Part shown: positions 1 to 10,374 of the stretch, piece by piece | How the letters are laid out: each line of letters opens with the position of its first letter | How positions within the stretch are numbered: position 1 is the first letter of the stretch | Source: Stenopsyche tienmushanensis | Lineage: Eukaryota; Arthropoda; Insecta; Trichoptera; Stenopsychidae | Length of the DNA stretch: 64,000 nucleotides | Reading direction: 5' to 3' | NCBI GenBank assembly: GCA_008973525.1 | Contig: WACJ01000392.1 | Location: forward strand, 183,541-247,540 | Made by a program: the position numbers and the translations under genes | Notes under the pieces: generated by a model | What the model was told of the DNA's origin: nothing | Seen by the model: the letters and a program-made list of their open reading frames with translations, nothing else | Database searches by the model: none

Positions 1-645
1 ATCTATGATTAGCTCATTAAAGTGAGTAAACTGTAATAAGTTATTTTGATCGGAATGATAATCGGGACTGTACTAACCACTTAGTTATATGCAATGATTG
101 TTGACAACCCTAAATGCATTATACTTTTCAAAAATCAAATCTTTTTGTTATTATTTAACATACTTTTCTTGTTAAAATATATTTTAAACTATAAATATAC
201 GGGCTTTTTTCTCTCAGCAAGTTTACTAGCCTATTTAAATGCGATTTTTTTCCAACTCTCTCAGAGAGTTAAACACTTGTGGTTCAAATTGCCTTCTAAA
301 CGGTTATTGCAACAAGCTTTCGTCGCAGTCTTATAAGCTCCTCACATGGTTTTCATTCTACGAAAATATTTGAATAGATTTGCATGACAAACACGTCAGT
401 TAAACGTCTTCATATTCAAATACATAGAAGGATGTATTTGAATATGAAATTTTCACAAGCACCTATTCCAAAGTCCATAGATAATCAACAATGGGAAAAA
501 AACAGCATTAAAATTTGAAGATAGAGCAATCTTAAAAAAAAAACGATTGCGTAATTGATCAAATCGTATAAATATATGAATAAACAGACCGACAGACATA
601 CATTAAATAATATAATTAAATCAATCAAAGGTAATTTTATTTAAA
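1..645. other. AT-rich stretch without recognised gene
   Basis: Apart from the hairpin at 409-448 nothing is recognised. The one longer open frame (94-336, +) is rich in F, L, I and N and looks like chance openness in AT-rich DNA. Confidence 0.6.
409..448. repeat. 17-bp perfect hairpin (short inverted repeat)
   Basis: Positions 409-425 are perfectly complementary to 432-448, separated by a 6-base loop (agaagg). The stem is TTCATATTCAAATACAT. It lies in AT-rich DNA with no recognisable element around it. A perfect stem of this length could be a foldback relic, a cruciform-forming site or part of a small-RNA precursor; nothing in the sequence decides between these. Confidence 0.8.
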
Positions 646-647
646 TA

Positions 648-1145
648 CACTTAAATCTTTTTTTGTGCGATATATGAGTTTCGAGGTAAATCGCACAAAA
701 AAAACTATGACTCTCATAGAAAAAGTGAATATGCCTTCCATGGATTTTAAAAACCGCATAACTTTGAAACAGCTATATAAAATATATCAAAAATCGCATA
801 AAAAAAGTTAACAAAAAAAACAGGAAAACGTTAAGTATGGTAATTGGAATTTTGGAAATTTCTTTCGAGAATGTATTTATAAAATTTGAAAAATTCAAAA
901 AAAATAGAAATCATCCTTTTCAAAATTCTAAACTAAAATAAAGGGCGTCGTCGTATATTCAGCGATGGCAGATGCAATATGATTTACACAGTCTCAAATT
1001 ATATTTTTTTCCAAATTTTCATTAGTGGTGATGATTTATTTCCTATTTTATTCAATATATATCGATACGTACTCTTTACGAAATAAAAAAAAACTGCTTT
1101 AAAAAACCGCATAACTTTGAAATCGCACAAAAAGAGGTTTGAGTG
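648..1145 (+). mobile_element. MITE with TTTTTGTGCG terminal repeats, copy M1
   Basis: The left end reads CACTTAAATCTTTTTTTGTG directly after a TA (646-647). The right end, read in reverse complement, is CACTCAAACCTCTTTTTGTG, so the copy has inverted ends. Internal blocks (an ATGGATTTTAAAAACCGCAT box and repeated TCGCACAAAAA boxes) recur in three other copies at 2.5, 36 and 59 kb. The CACT start after TA fits the Tc1/mariner-type non-autonomous class; the superfamily is inferred from that only. The right flank is TG, so the TA duplication is not intact. No coding capacity. Confidence 0.75.
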
Positions 1146-1878
1146 TGTTTAGCTTTTCAAGATATACTACAAAGCTTACAGCATTAAAAACTACATATAT
1201 ATATATTATCGAATATCGATATGAAATATAATAAATACTTTAGAATGTCATATGGCGTACTAAATACATAACACCGTAAAGGAAGGGTTAATAATATTAA
1301 ATTAAAAAAATCTAGATTAAGCTTAAACCAGTCTGGTATTATCTTAACAAGCAGTAAATAGACTGGGAACACTTATAAATGATTGCTTATTATACTAATT
1401 TATAGAAAATGAAAAAAACTTATTTGAGAGTACGGCTCAATTATGTTGAATTTTCAATAGATTTAAATCCCCTCCCCTCCCAAACACAACGTCACTCAGT
1501 CGCCAGACTGTCATAATGATAATCTAGAAATACGCCAGACCCTCAATTTATGCTGCCAGCTTTCAGTCTTTGTCTATTAATACAATTTTCAATAAGCATT
1601 ATATAATTTTAAAATTTATTCAAAAATCATATAATGACCTAACTTTAAAAAAAATGAAGTGTGAGATCTCCAGCTGACTGGATTTAATCCATTTTAAAAG
1701 GAGTCCTCTTGAATCATCTAAAATTATAGTGTTTTTACCCCTTTCGGCGAAAATTATGAGGCATAGCCGTTTTATATTTAATAATAAAATTGCTAAAATG
1801 TATTTATTTTTGCAATAAAAAGTTGCAATTGGCCAAATTTGGATCAGTTATTAATCATTTTTTAACCATTTGACAACA
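1146..1878. other. AT-rich stretch without recognised gene
   Basis: I see no protein similarity, RNA gene or repeat end here. A 62-codon minus-strand frame (1184-1372) has hydrophobic AT-driven composition and is not considered a gene. Confidence 0.5.
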
Positions 1879-1960
1879 GCAGTCGTGGCCGAGCGGTTAA
1901 GGCGTCTGACTAGAAATCAGATTCCCTCTGGGAGCGTAGGTTCGAATCCTACCGACTGCG
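1879..1960 (+). tRNA. tRNA-Ser-AGA: tRNA-Ser (anticodon AGA)
   Basis: This 82-base sequence folds as a class II (long variable arm) tRNA. The acceptor stem GCAGTCG (1879-1885) pairs with CGACTGC (1953-1959), followed by discriminator G at 1960. The anticodon stem TCTGA/TCAGA holds loop CTAGAAA with anticodon AGA at 1912-1914, which reads UCU and, after A34-to-inosine editing, UCC and UCA. The long variable arm (CCCTCTGGGAGCG region) is the serine hallmark. Internal promoter boxes are intact: A box TGGCCGAGCGG (1886-1896) and B box GGTTCGAATCC (1939-1949). There is no intron and CCA is not encoded. It looks fully functional. Confidence 0.97.
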
Positions 1961-1963
1961 AAC

Positions 1964-1969
1964 TTTTTT
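1964..1969 (+). terminator. RNA polymerase III T-run terminator
   Basis: Six T residues begin three bases after the tRNA-Ser 3' end, the usual Pol III stop signal. A second T-run follows a few bases later. Confidence 0.85.
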
Positions 1970-2492
1970 AATTTTTTTAAAAATATTTTACACAAATGAA
2001 ACCTCAGTATTATTATTTAAACCAATTTAACTCTTAATAAATTCAATCGAAAATATATTTTTAAAAAATAAGGCGTGTTTATATCGATGGCTTCGGTAAA
2101 GCGAAATAGGTGTCATCTGAGTAAACACTGTTCTCAAAAAACATGTTCTTAATGCTTTTAGGCTTTTATTTATACAGTTGGTAAATGCTATGAATTGACC
2201 CAGATGTGTCCAATGATCTATATGTAGGATACCTATAGATAGGCGATAAATGAACTGCGGTGTCATCGTGTGTGCCAAAATGTTAATAACTTTATTCTGA
2301 CAAATGTATTGGCACAGTTTAAATCCTTTGTAGTTTATAATATTTCTCCACAAATTAGGCAAGTTCTGTTCTGTAGCTCTACGGACATCTTCATAATCAG
2401 ATGGTGAAATATCAAGTTATATGGATGTTATTGCATTTCAAAATCAAGCCCTCACTTTTTTCCATGGTGATCCTTTGACACTTGTAGTCTTA
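1970..2492. other. Unassigned stretch with a 111-codon minus-strand ORF
   Basis: The open frame 2027-2362 (-) has no motif I recognise. Its composition does not differ from surrounding DNA. No repeat end is visible, so I leave this stretch unassigned. Confidence 0.4.
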
Positions 2493-2494
2493 TA

Positions 2495-2803
2495 CACTCA
2501 AACCTCTTTTTGTGCGATTTCGAAGTTATGCGTTTTTTTTAAAGCAATTTTATTTTTAATTTCGTTTAAATTTTACCAATGATGCAAGACGCTCTTTAAA
2601 TGTTACCAAAAATGCTATTTTTAATTGCCTTATTGTTTTCCTGTTTTTATTAACTTTTTTTGTGCGATTTTTAATATATTTTATATAGCGATTTTAAAGT
2701 TATGCGGTTTTTAAAAGCCATGGAACGCATCTTCACTTTTTCCATGTAATTCATAGTTTTTTTTTGTGCAATGTTCCGCGGAACGCATCAACCGCACAAT
2801 TAT
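2495..2803 (-). mobile_element. MITE with TTTTTGTGCG terminal repeats, copy M2
   Basis: Begins CACTCAAACCTCTTTTTGTG right after TA (2493-2494), identical in form to the reverse complement of the right end of copy M1. The interior carries the complement of the same ATGGATTTT/ACCGCATAAC block and two GTGCGATTT boxes. The far end (about 2770-2803) is degenerate. The copy is in the opposite orientation to M1. Confidence 0.7.
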
Positions 2804-3184
2804 TTTTATTTAGCTGTATTGAAATGAATTATTCATCAAAACAGATAGTTTTTTCGGCATCTCTGTTTATAGTCAGGAATAATTCAATATTAATCTAACA
2901 AAGGGTATTTGCACAGGAAGTCATTTTACTCACGCAACACTCGTCCTCCTTTATCTTAAACCGTCCCGGTCGACATTTATCTTATATTTTAAAAAAATAA
3001 AAATCTTACAGCTTGACTTCCAAAATTTAATTTACATAGCATCAGTGTTTAATAGTAAGCAATAATATTATTAATGACATGCTTCAGCAAACATTTTACC
3101 TTCCATCCAGAACAGCTCGGCATCTTAACGATTTGCTATATCTGACACCAGTGTAACGTGGACGACATGCACAAAATATCATTG
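2804..3184. other. AT-rich stretch without recognised gene
   Basis: Nothing recognised. It lies between a MITE and a TTAA-bounded MITE. Confidence 0.5.
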
Positions 3185-3537
3185 TTAACCCTTTGAGTAG
3201 TGAACAAATTTAAAAACGATGAAGTCGTTGATGCAATAATCGCTTTACATCGATGATGGTCTGTCAGCTCTTATCAGCCTGAGACAATCTTCAATTAGAG
3301 GCAGAGTCGAAAAGGAAAAATGAACATATTCCTCCTAATCAAATTAGTCGATAAATTTGGACTAACGATCTATACAATCATGCGATGTATCTTAGGAAGC
3401 TCTCCGTCTCTGTCTCCTGAACTGCGCTACGTTCTCTCTCTGTCTCCATCTCTCTTTGAGCTCAGCGTACAAGAGTGCTCTTTCTGAATCACCGGAATGT
3501 GTTCGTAACCTTGCGATCATCCTCTTTTGAGGGTTAA
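3185..3537 (+). mobile_element. piggyBac-like MITE, copy A1 (TTAA flanks)
   Basis: Bounded by TTAA on both sides (3185-3188, 3534-3537). The left end is TTAACCCTTTGAGTAGTG. The right end GAGGGTTAA is its approximate inverse. TTAA duplication plus CCC/GGG termini is the signature of the piggyBac superfamily. The interior is shared with copies at 5.3, 20.0, 33.2, 40.6 and 53.7 kb, notably the blocks GATGATGGTCTGTCAGCTC, GACAATCTTCAATT and AAGAGTGCTCTTTCTGAAT. It has no transposase and is non-autonomous. Confidence 0.85.
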
Positions 3538-5015
3538 TTTGACATATTGCGTCCAAAAAGCGATAGAAAGGTGTTGCTGTTAATTTTTCAAGTTGCATCT
3601 GTTCAGATCAACAGCGGTTTTGCGTGGGGATGCCATTTCATCTGCGCAACATAAGAAAGAACAACATTTTGTCCCTTATTTTATTTTTTTGCTAGATTTA
3701 ATATATTTTAAATGGAATAAAATGAACTTTTTTTTCAAGGGAAAATTGATGAAATTTAAATCTTCTAATCAGCGGAACAAATTGACAATATTTTTTAAAC
3801 TGGGTTTATTTTGTGTCACCTGAAAAGGATGATCAAAGCTCGACGAAAGCAAAGTATGACTTATTTTTAATGACCAATTATTATTTTTTTCCGTTCGTGG
3901 ATTGTTAGGCGAAAGTATACAAAAAATATTTCATTATAATCCCGGATTCATTTCTTTCATTTTTCAGCATTCGAGCCCTAATGAAGGGTCTTCTTTCATT
4001 TTAATGTAAATTTTGCCCTCGGGGAAATGGAACATATTCACTATATCATGCTCAGTAGATTTTTAAATGGCACACATAATACAATTTTAAGTCATGGCCG
4101 CAAAAGGCAGTGAATTAAGTAGGGCCGTTCAAAAGAATTTTGTGGTTACTTTAGCGACGGGGAAACTTCCCCTCGCTGAGACATGCAATTTTAATTTTGA
4201 TTTCATGCGGCCCCTTTAACATATTCTTTTATATTTCCCGATACAATGGTCTGCTATATTGTAATGGCCGGAAAACTTTGGATATAACATTAAAGCCTTT
4301 GTCTTCGTTTTAAGTTTGTGCATTATGTGAAAATGAGGAGACAGGCGTCTGTGTAATGCAGTGGTCATTTGCATGTAAAGTTGTTGGCAGACGAGACGCA
4401 ACAACGTTCGTATTTGTCATCCGCATTCTGTGGATGGACCCGGTAATAATTGTACTTGCACACAAGCCAAATCGGCAAATTTTATGGCTCATTCTATACT
4501 ATATATCTTCATTGAATTCCATTGCATCTCCCTGTGATTTAACAGCCTCTATCGGTTTCTTATCGACCCGGCGCCGGGAAGTAGTCGAAAATTGGCTAAA
4601 ATGCAGGAAGCATTGGCAATATATCAGAAAATAATGTCAGCAATCGCAGCCCCATTACTTACAATTTCTATGGATCTTAAAGCGACGAGATTGGGGAACA
4701 AATTTCATAATTGGATATAAAATCAATCGTAAAAAATATTTAGAGAGACTGTTATGTTCTAAGGATTCCAATGTAACATATGTTTATTTGTCTAAAAGTG
4801 ATGTAATTGCACTCGGCAGAAAATTGTTAATATAATGAAAAAAATACATAAATTTGTCGATTAAAGAAGAAATATAATCGAAAATCATATCAGTTATTAA
4901 AATGAAAAACATGAATGAACTACTTTAAGATTAATCGCAGACAATAGAAGTTTAAAGTGGAATTCTTCGTCATAAATTGTAATAATGTCTTTGATAAAAA
5001 GTACATTTTTAGATA
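3538..5015. other. Unassigned stretch
   Basis: I see no element ends or known proteins. Frames such as 4356-4634 (+, 92 codons) overlap open frames on the other strand and have no recognisable motif. The DNA looks single-copy within the window and could be intergenic or intronic host sequence. Confidence 0.4.
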
Positions 5016-5539
5016 TTAACTTCTTAAGTGGATATGACGTATATATCCGTCAAGACCAAACTCCATGCAAAGCGAGTATGACGGATATATCCGCAAATTA
5101 AGTAAACTTCAATGGAAAATGAAGGATATGTCCGATTGCAGTGTTGTGTACGTTAAATGTAAGAATGATTCATCTCGAAAACCGACTTGTTCAAATTTGA
5201 TAATATACTATTTTCGTATACTAGATATGACGTACGTATCCGTTAGCGGCGAAAATATGAAGCCGTTGATGTCATGATCGCTTTACACCGATGATGGTCT
5301 TTCAGTTCCTATCAGCGTAAGACAATCTCCAATTCGAGGCACAGTCAATTGTAAATAAACACTGTTGATAGCATAAAAGACCTCGTCATTTCTTTACATA
5401 AACAATACACAAAAACTCGATTCATTTGCTCCTGCTTTACAAGGAAATTTTAAATAAGGAAATCAATGCACAAGAGTGCTCTTTCTGAATAAGTGGAGGA
5501 GGATCGCAGGGTCTCCGATAGTACTCCTTTTGGGATTAA
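5016..5539 (+). mobile_element. Composite piggyBac-like MITE, copy A2
   Basis: TTAA at 5016-5019 and 5536-5539. The right two thirds match family A (the GATGATGGTCTTTCAG block, GAGTGCTCTTTCTGAAT, and a right end in CTCCTTTTGGGATTAA). The left third is different: TTAACTTCTTAAGTGG followed by GACGTATATATCCGTC palindromic boxes like those of the MITE at 49.3 kb. The copy therefore joins two MITE types with a single pair of TTAA borders. Insertion of one beside the other, or recombination between them, would explain it. Confidence 0.7.
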
Positions 5540-5853
5540 CTTTGTAGAGTTCCTCAATAACCGCTTTGGTTTGGTTTTTATTTTAAAAGATGGTTTTCAT
5601 TGTCCACATGTGAAGAACTTTTTTAGAATATCATCAATTTTAGGAGATCGAAAATAATATTTCTGATCGATCATCTTTATTCAAATTCTGCCTGATTTCA
5701 TGAATCTGCAACATTTCTGTCAATTAATGTTTCCATTACCTTCCGTCAATGAAAGTGATCTGGCTGGACCCTCATACATTTTGTATGGAAATGGATTATT
5801 GAGCTAAATAATATTTTTTATTTATTTAAAACATTCTAATTCTTATAAACCAA

Positions 5854-6108
5854 TAGCGAATACCCGGCATGCATTGCAATGCCATAAGCGCTTGATAATT
5901 ATTTGAAAAGAAACGCAGTACGTGGTTTATTGCTTCAGGTCACGTGTAGCGCGAGCCGAAGAGCTGGGGTCCAAAAAAGCTGTGATCCTATGCCTATGTT
6001 ATTTCCGCAAGTATAAACAGTGAGTTGATAAAATTATATCGCAATCGAATGAACGGTATGGAAGCGCATTAAATACGGACAAACAAACATTGATTTTTAT
6101 ATATCAGA
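5854..6108 (-). mobile_element. Helitron-like non-autonomous element, copy H1
   Basis: Read on the minus strand it starts TCTGATATATAAAAATCA and ends in a short hairpin (GGCAT...ATGCC) followed by GGGTATTCGCTAT. A 5' TC start and a 3' hairpin about ten bases before a CTRR end are Helitron hallmarks; here the end has drifted from CTAG to CTAT. The 5' module contains the family block GCCATACCGTTCATTCGATT. The body contains GAAACGCAGTACGTGGTTTA, shared with copies H10 and H13. It has no helicase or Rep coding. Confidence 0.7.
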
Positions 6109-6160
6109 TGAATGATGCCAATGTTACATTATTCAGCATATTAAAAAAAGATGCCGTTTT

Positions 6161-6420
6161 TTATTTCAGATGCACAAAATAACAGTTTTCAAGCAAGCAG
6201 AGCAAGCTGTGTGCCAACAAACCAGCAATGAAGCTTGAAAACCAGCCTCGTGTGTACTGGGTCTGCCATTTGTAAATATACTCCCCAAGCGTCTGGTCCA
6301 TAAAGTCAACACCTCCCTGGTGCTTTTTGTAAAATAACATAACCTGTGGTGTTTGGGCTTCTCCAACAACTTCATTATCATTATGGACAGTTGACAATGG
6401 AATGATAGCTTTTGATTTTT
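6161..6420 (-). pseudogene. piggyBac transposase remnant (C-terminal catalytic part)
   Basis: The minus-strand frame reads ...AIIPLSTVHNDNEVVGEA, then PQVMLFYKKHQGGVDFMDQ. The KGGVD-x-x-DQ type motif carries the third catalytic aspartate of the piggyBac DDD transposase (D447 in the moth element). About 80 residues remain, against roughly 550-600 in intact proteins, and the next segment ends after ...LLCLLENC. No start, N-terminus, first two aspartates or cysteine-rich tail are present. This is a dead fragment. No TTAA-bounded ends could be tied to it. Confidence 0.8.
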
Positions 6421-7440
6421 TCTTTTGATTTTTTGAGAGTTAAAAATAATAAATTTGCGTTATATGCGAAGTTGTATCTATAAATGCTGAAACTTTATAA
6501 GCTAATCAAAATATCCTGGATACAAAAATAAAATCCTTTCAGTCGAAACGCAGCTTCCTGTCGCTCCATAATAGATCGTATTTAAAGCGAAATTTATATT
6601 CCGTCCAATGCAATCAAAAAGGTTCGAATTTTAAGTGTTCGTTGAAATTTCTATCCCCAAGAGTGAATATCAAACATCTGCCATATGAAAAAATGATATT
6701 TTCATTCAAATCGAACACATGGTCGTATTCGGTGGAAGTGTTTGATTGAAGAGCCCTCGCAGAATAAAGCCGACATCGTGAATAGACCAGAACATTTGAT
6801 GCATCCGTTTGATGCAACGATGCAACTGCAATCTGCATGTTATGGGTTTTCAACTCGATTTTTTTTGGTCCTACAGCATACAAACCGGCTTTGCAGCAAT
6901 CTAAATTATTCAAAAGTGAATTTGTGAAACATTTCTTTATTTATCTGATAATTAGTTAATCTTAATTTAAATTGCTTTGAATTCTATTTTATTGCATCTG
7001 GATGGAACGCAAGATCGCTTCTCTATCTTATTTTTTCAAATATAATTACAGATGATCTACAACTATACTATTTTCCGAGAGTTAGAGTTTTATAAAATAA
7101 GAAGCTGTTAATAATCTGTGCAGGCGCAATTTGCCAGATTAATACCAATCTCTTGCTTTATTCCTACGCGTACGCATGCAAGAGGTTGGTATGTAGACAC
7201 ACTGAAGAGTTTAATAATTTGATTTATGTAGTTCTTATATTTAATTTTTAGTGTTATATATTTCTTTACAATGTACGTTGAGCAGGGTAACAAGGAGGTG
7301 GCAAAGCAGACGCCCGCCACGGGCGCAAAACACAAAATATCGACCTGGTCGAGAGTAAAATTTAAACAACACATCTGATCAGTCTTCTTCGTACAACTTT
7401 GTTTTGTAATGAGAGTTCTTAATCACTCTGTAGGCATGTT
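6421..7440. other. Unassigned stretch
   Basis: Frames on both strands (for example 6614-6913 minus, 7108-7374 minus) have no motifs I recognise. A short GC-rich patch near 7290-7330 (GACGCCCGCCACGGGCGC) resembles sequence repeated at about 7642-7651, hinting at a decayed repeat. Otherwise nothing is seen. Confidence 0.4.
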
Positions 7441-7452
7441 AGAGAATGACAT

Positions 7453-7952
7453 CTGATCGCGAGGTGCTCATTCGTTATGTTAGCGGTCCGAAAAGCGGAC
7501 CGGTTGGACACCCAAACATGGGGCCACTCCGTCTTCTTTCAGGACTTTTTGCAACATTTTCTACAATCGATACGATAACGGATGATCTATCAGTGGCTAA
7601 CTGTTTTAAATTGGGGGGGGGGGGCGCAAGTTAGATACTTGCCACGGGCGCTTCATACCTTCAGTTTCAGTTTTTACTCCAAAAAAATGTCTATAGTGTA
7701 TCTAAATCTAATATGGGGATATATAATTTTATATGCGGCCCGCGGAGCTATGATGCATTGCCAATGTCGCCCGCAAGATCATTTGGGTTGGCCACCCCTG
7801 GTCTAGACGCAACGTTGCTTCCGTGATTGTACCGATCATAAAAAATGCCGCAAAAAGCCCTAATAAAGGACGGAGTGGCTATAAGTTTTGTATGCTTAAT
7901 TGGTCCACTTTTCGGACCGTTGATGAGCGCCTCACGATCAGAGCCATACCTG
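7453..7952. repeat. Imperfect inverted repeat of ~135-bp arms around a hAT end
   Basis: The left arm (about 7453-7585) and right arm (about 7815-7952) are related in inverted orientation. Shared blocks are GGTCCGAAAAGCGGACC versus GGTCCGAAAAGTGGACC (complement), CCACTCCGTC and GACTTTTTGC/GGCTTTTTGC. The ~230 bp between them hold a 12-G run and a hAT terminus (7733-7800). They may be two opposite copies of one repeat, or arms of an old foldback. Conceptual translations of both arms contain SDRE-L-I...GPKSGP, which only reflects shared sequence. Confidence 0.6.
7733..7800 (+). mobile_element. Solitary hAT-type right terminus
   Basis: The segment runs from GCGGCCCGCGGAGC to GGTTGGCCACCCCTG. The terminal CCACCCCTG (inverse CAGGGGTGG) with a nearby GCGGCCCGCGG patch is the common form of many animal hAT and hAT-MITE ends. 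A matching CAGGGGTGGCCAAC left end is not visible upstream, so the element is truncated. Confidence 0.55.
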
Positions 7953-8690
7953 CACATAACGATAACGAAGAAAAGAGAGATTAAACAACTTAGTGTTCTT
8001 ATTACGGCCCTGATCATTTCTTGTTCGGTTTTAGGGACTCGATAGCGAACGAACCCACACACGAATTTGAACATCATGACAAACCTCGTGCATGGGGCGA
8101 GAAGGTAAGGTAAGCTCAGCAAAGATAAAATCAGGGTAAGCCTGAACTTAGACGATGAATCAGAAATATTAATTATCTTATAATATGTTGATACGGTGAA
8201 TTTTATTTCCATAATCTGGACCCGAACCCGAAATCTTTTTCATGAGAGTCCATGATCTAATATATCAAAATTTAAATCGTTAGATCTACGCAATATTTAT
8301 TTGATGTTTTAAAATACGTTTTTGAGTATTCTACGCGTCCAATCACGTCCCTAATTCGAAATATCTATAGACCTAACCGCGTATGGCATACATTTTATTT
8401 GAGCCCAGAATGGATATTCGGGTTTTAAAAATCCGACGGCTTTAAAATATCCCTTTTATTGCGCAAATTGAATTCGTGAATTGCCTGCATTCTATGAATG
8501 GCCAGAAAATACTTTTTGAATCAACCGGGGCTTTCGGAGTTGCTGAATTTCTACCCCTCAATTTCGGTGCGATGCTGTCTCGGGGTGAATATGACATCCA
8601 TTCATTTCGGTTACGCCTTTCATTTCGTATCGTCATTGAATTAAATCACGTGTTTTCTAGATGATAACGCAGCTGTAAAAGAAACACACC
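7953..8690. other. Unassigned stretch
   Basis: The block GATAGCGAACGAACCC (about 8041-8056) recurs near 24826, so part of this is repeat-derived. The rest shows no recognisable gene. Open frames at 8442-8664 overlap on both strands without motifs. Confidence 0.4.
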
Positions 8691-8825
8691 GATGGAAATA
8701 GAAAAAGCGGGCCATTGAAACGGGGGGAGTGCGCCGAGTCGAGGGTTGGTTCGCAACTAGTGGCTCGAGTGTATATAAAAGCTCCGGAGGGTGGTTTTAT
8801 CGCGAGCGCGCAACTTGTAAAAATG
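8690..8825 (+). promoter_or_regulatory. TATA-box core promoter candidate in a GC-rich patch
   Basis: A locally GC-rich patch (GGGCCATTGAAACGGGGGG, GTGCGCCGAGTCGAGG) is followed by a strong TATATAAAA box (8772-8780). Transcription would be expected about 30 bases downstream, near 8800 (TTTTATCGCGAGCGCG). The first ATG (8823-8825) opens only a 14-codon frame with a hydrophobic start (MFCWMLLFYSYANF), so any gene would need splicing or is absent. This is a candidate by motif and composition only. Confidence 0.3.
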
Positions 8826-9808
8826 TTTTGCTGGATGCTTCTTTTTTATTCTTATGCCAACTTCTAAAAATATCGATGAAATATTTTTGAAGATTTAGTA
8901 TTTTAAGCGAGTTTGCTATCGCTGGTGTGTGTACCATGTACTTCGTATGACAAACTATGTGTAAACAAGAATTTAGAATTTGCTGAAGCGAAACGTCGGA
9001 CAACATTTGTCTTGCATTGTATCAAGCATTTATGTGTGGAGCATTTAAAATATTTATTGCTTTGATATCGTAATTTTTGCAAACAAGTCTCCTACTCACA
9101 AAATGGGAGATAGAAACGGATTAATTAAACCCTATTGAAATTCTCTCTTTTCGAGAAGATATCAAAGAGAAAACTTTAATATTCGAAATCGAAATCATTT
9201 ATTTATGGAAAGAAAGGCTCTCGACTATTTTTAATACGAAAACTTCGGGATAGTAGTCCTGCAGTTTCTTCTCATTGACTTCGCGCGTCCCTGGCGACCT
9301 ATTTACGTTTACGGCCAACGACAGTACTCCTTCGGAGAAAACGGGGTGGTTTTCTACCCTCATTATGCTCCCAGGCTGCCCTTATAAGCCGAAGCCGACA
9401 ACCTTTTATGCCAAAAATTATGTTTTTGAATCTCCCCTCCGCAGTGCTAATGCTGACGGGAGTGTCGTATGTTTTTATGTATGCATATTTAATTTTTAAA
9501 TTTAGGGTTGCTGTAATAAGCCATTAAGCCATGATGACATGCCAAATATACTGAGGAATTATCCAAAAAAATAATTTAATTTTCCGCAAAATTTTACGTT
9601 TAATTTTCGTCTACATATTGGGCTTTAATATTAACACCCACATAGCCACTACACAATACACAATACTTTTATGCCATTTTTTTATATTAAGCCAAAAAAT
9701 ATTATGCACTAGTGATGTTTTGATTTTGTTTGTTCAATATACAACATGACATTCAGACTGTGCATTCGATCTCGTAAATCCCTTAATTTGTATCTTCTTC
9801 ATCTATTT
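8826..9808. other. Unassigned stretch with a coding-like GC-richer patch
   Basis: At about 9270-9480 the composition is less AT-rich and a plus-strand frame (9275-9499) reads SRVPGDLFTFTANDSTPSE and onward. I do not recognise it. It could be a retroelement fragment. The rest is AT-rich with no feature seen. Confidence 0.35.
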
Positions 9809-10015
9809 TTTCCCGTTCCAAAGATTGTGTTTATGCCGTGCTAATGGAGTGCTTTTGAGAACAAAATATTTTTCCGTATGGTGCGTAACGTCTGATAATA
9901 AAGAGAAGGGCGTGAGCAGTCCATATACAGCTATCCATGTGAGAAGCATGCACGCATACCTTGTGTTTCTGCGCTTTGTTGGTGCTCGCACCAGAAACGG
10001 CCAAATCCCTATTTC
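9809..10015 (-). repeat. Interspersed repeat family R, copy R1
   Basis: This ~200-bp repeat is shared with copies near 23.9, 25.8, 44.3, 47.1 and 61.0 kb. Diagnostic blocks are ATATTTTTCCGTATGGTGCG, TATACAGCTATCCATGTGAG and AGAAGCATGCACGCATACC. No tRNA-like head, poly-A tail or inverted ends are clear, so its class is unknown. The opposite strand of this copy holds a 62-codon open frame (MLLTWIAVYGLLTPFS inside) that stays open in copy R3. Confidence 0.7.
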
Positions 10016-10374
10016 AAATAAATCTACTAAATCTTATCCCTATGAAGATACATTATAAACATTCTTCTAGCTTTGTGGTCCATTGAGTGAGCGTTTTTAA
10101 ATATAGCTCGAAGATCATGCTACTTTCTATATCAAGTGAATGAAAGGTATGGCTGCTTTATGATAATGATAGTTCTGTAATTTATTCCCGAATTATTATA
10201 TATTTGAAACTCAGTAAAATATGTATTGATTACGGTTAATATTTAAATAGTACTGAAGATAATTTTACAAAACGGAAAAAATTATAAATATTATAATAAA
10301 ATGCACTGTATGAATTTGAAAACAAACCTTTCATAATAAAAGCCACTATTATATTACTGGATCATTTAAATAAT
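10016..10374. other. AT-rich stretch without recognised gene
   Basis: Nothing recognised between repeat R1 and Helitron-like copy H2. Confidence 0.5.

Noticed and set aside
7748..8212. 154-codon minus-strand ORF, the longest frame in the window.
   Set aside because: Its C-terminal half is one arm of an inverted repeat plus a hAT terminus. No protein family motif is present and the plus strand overlaps with another frame.
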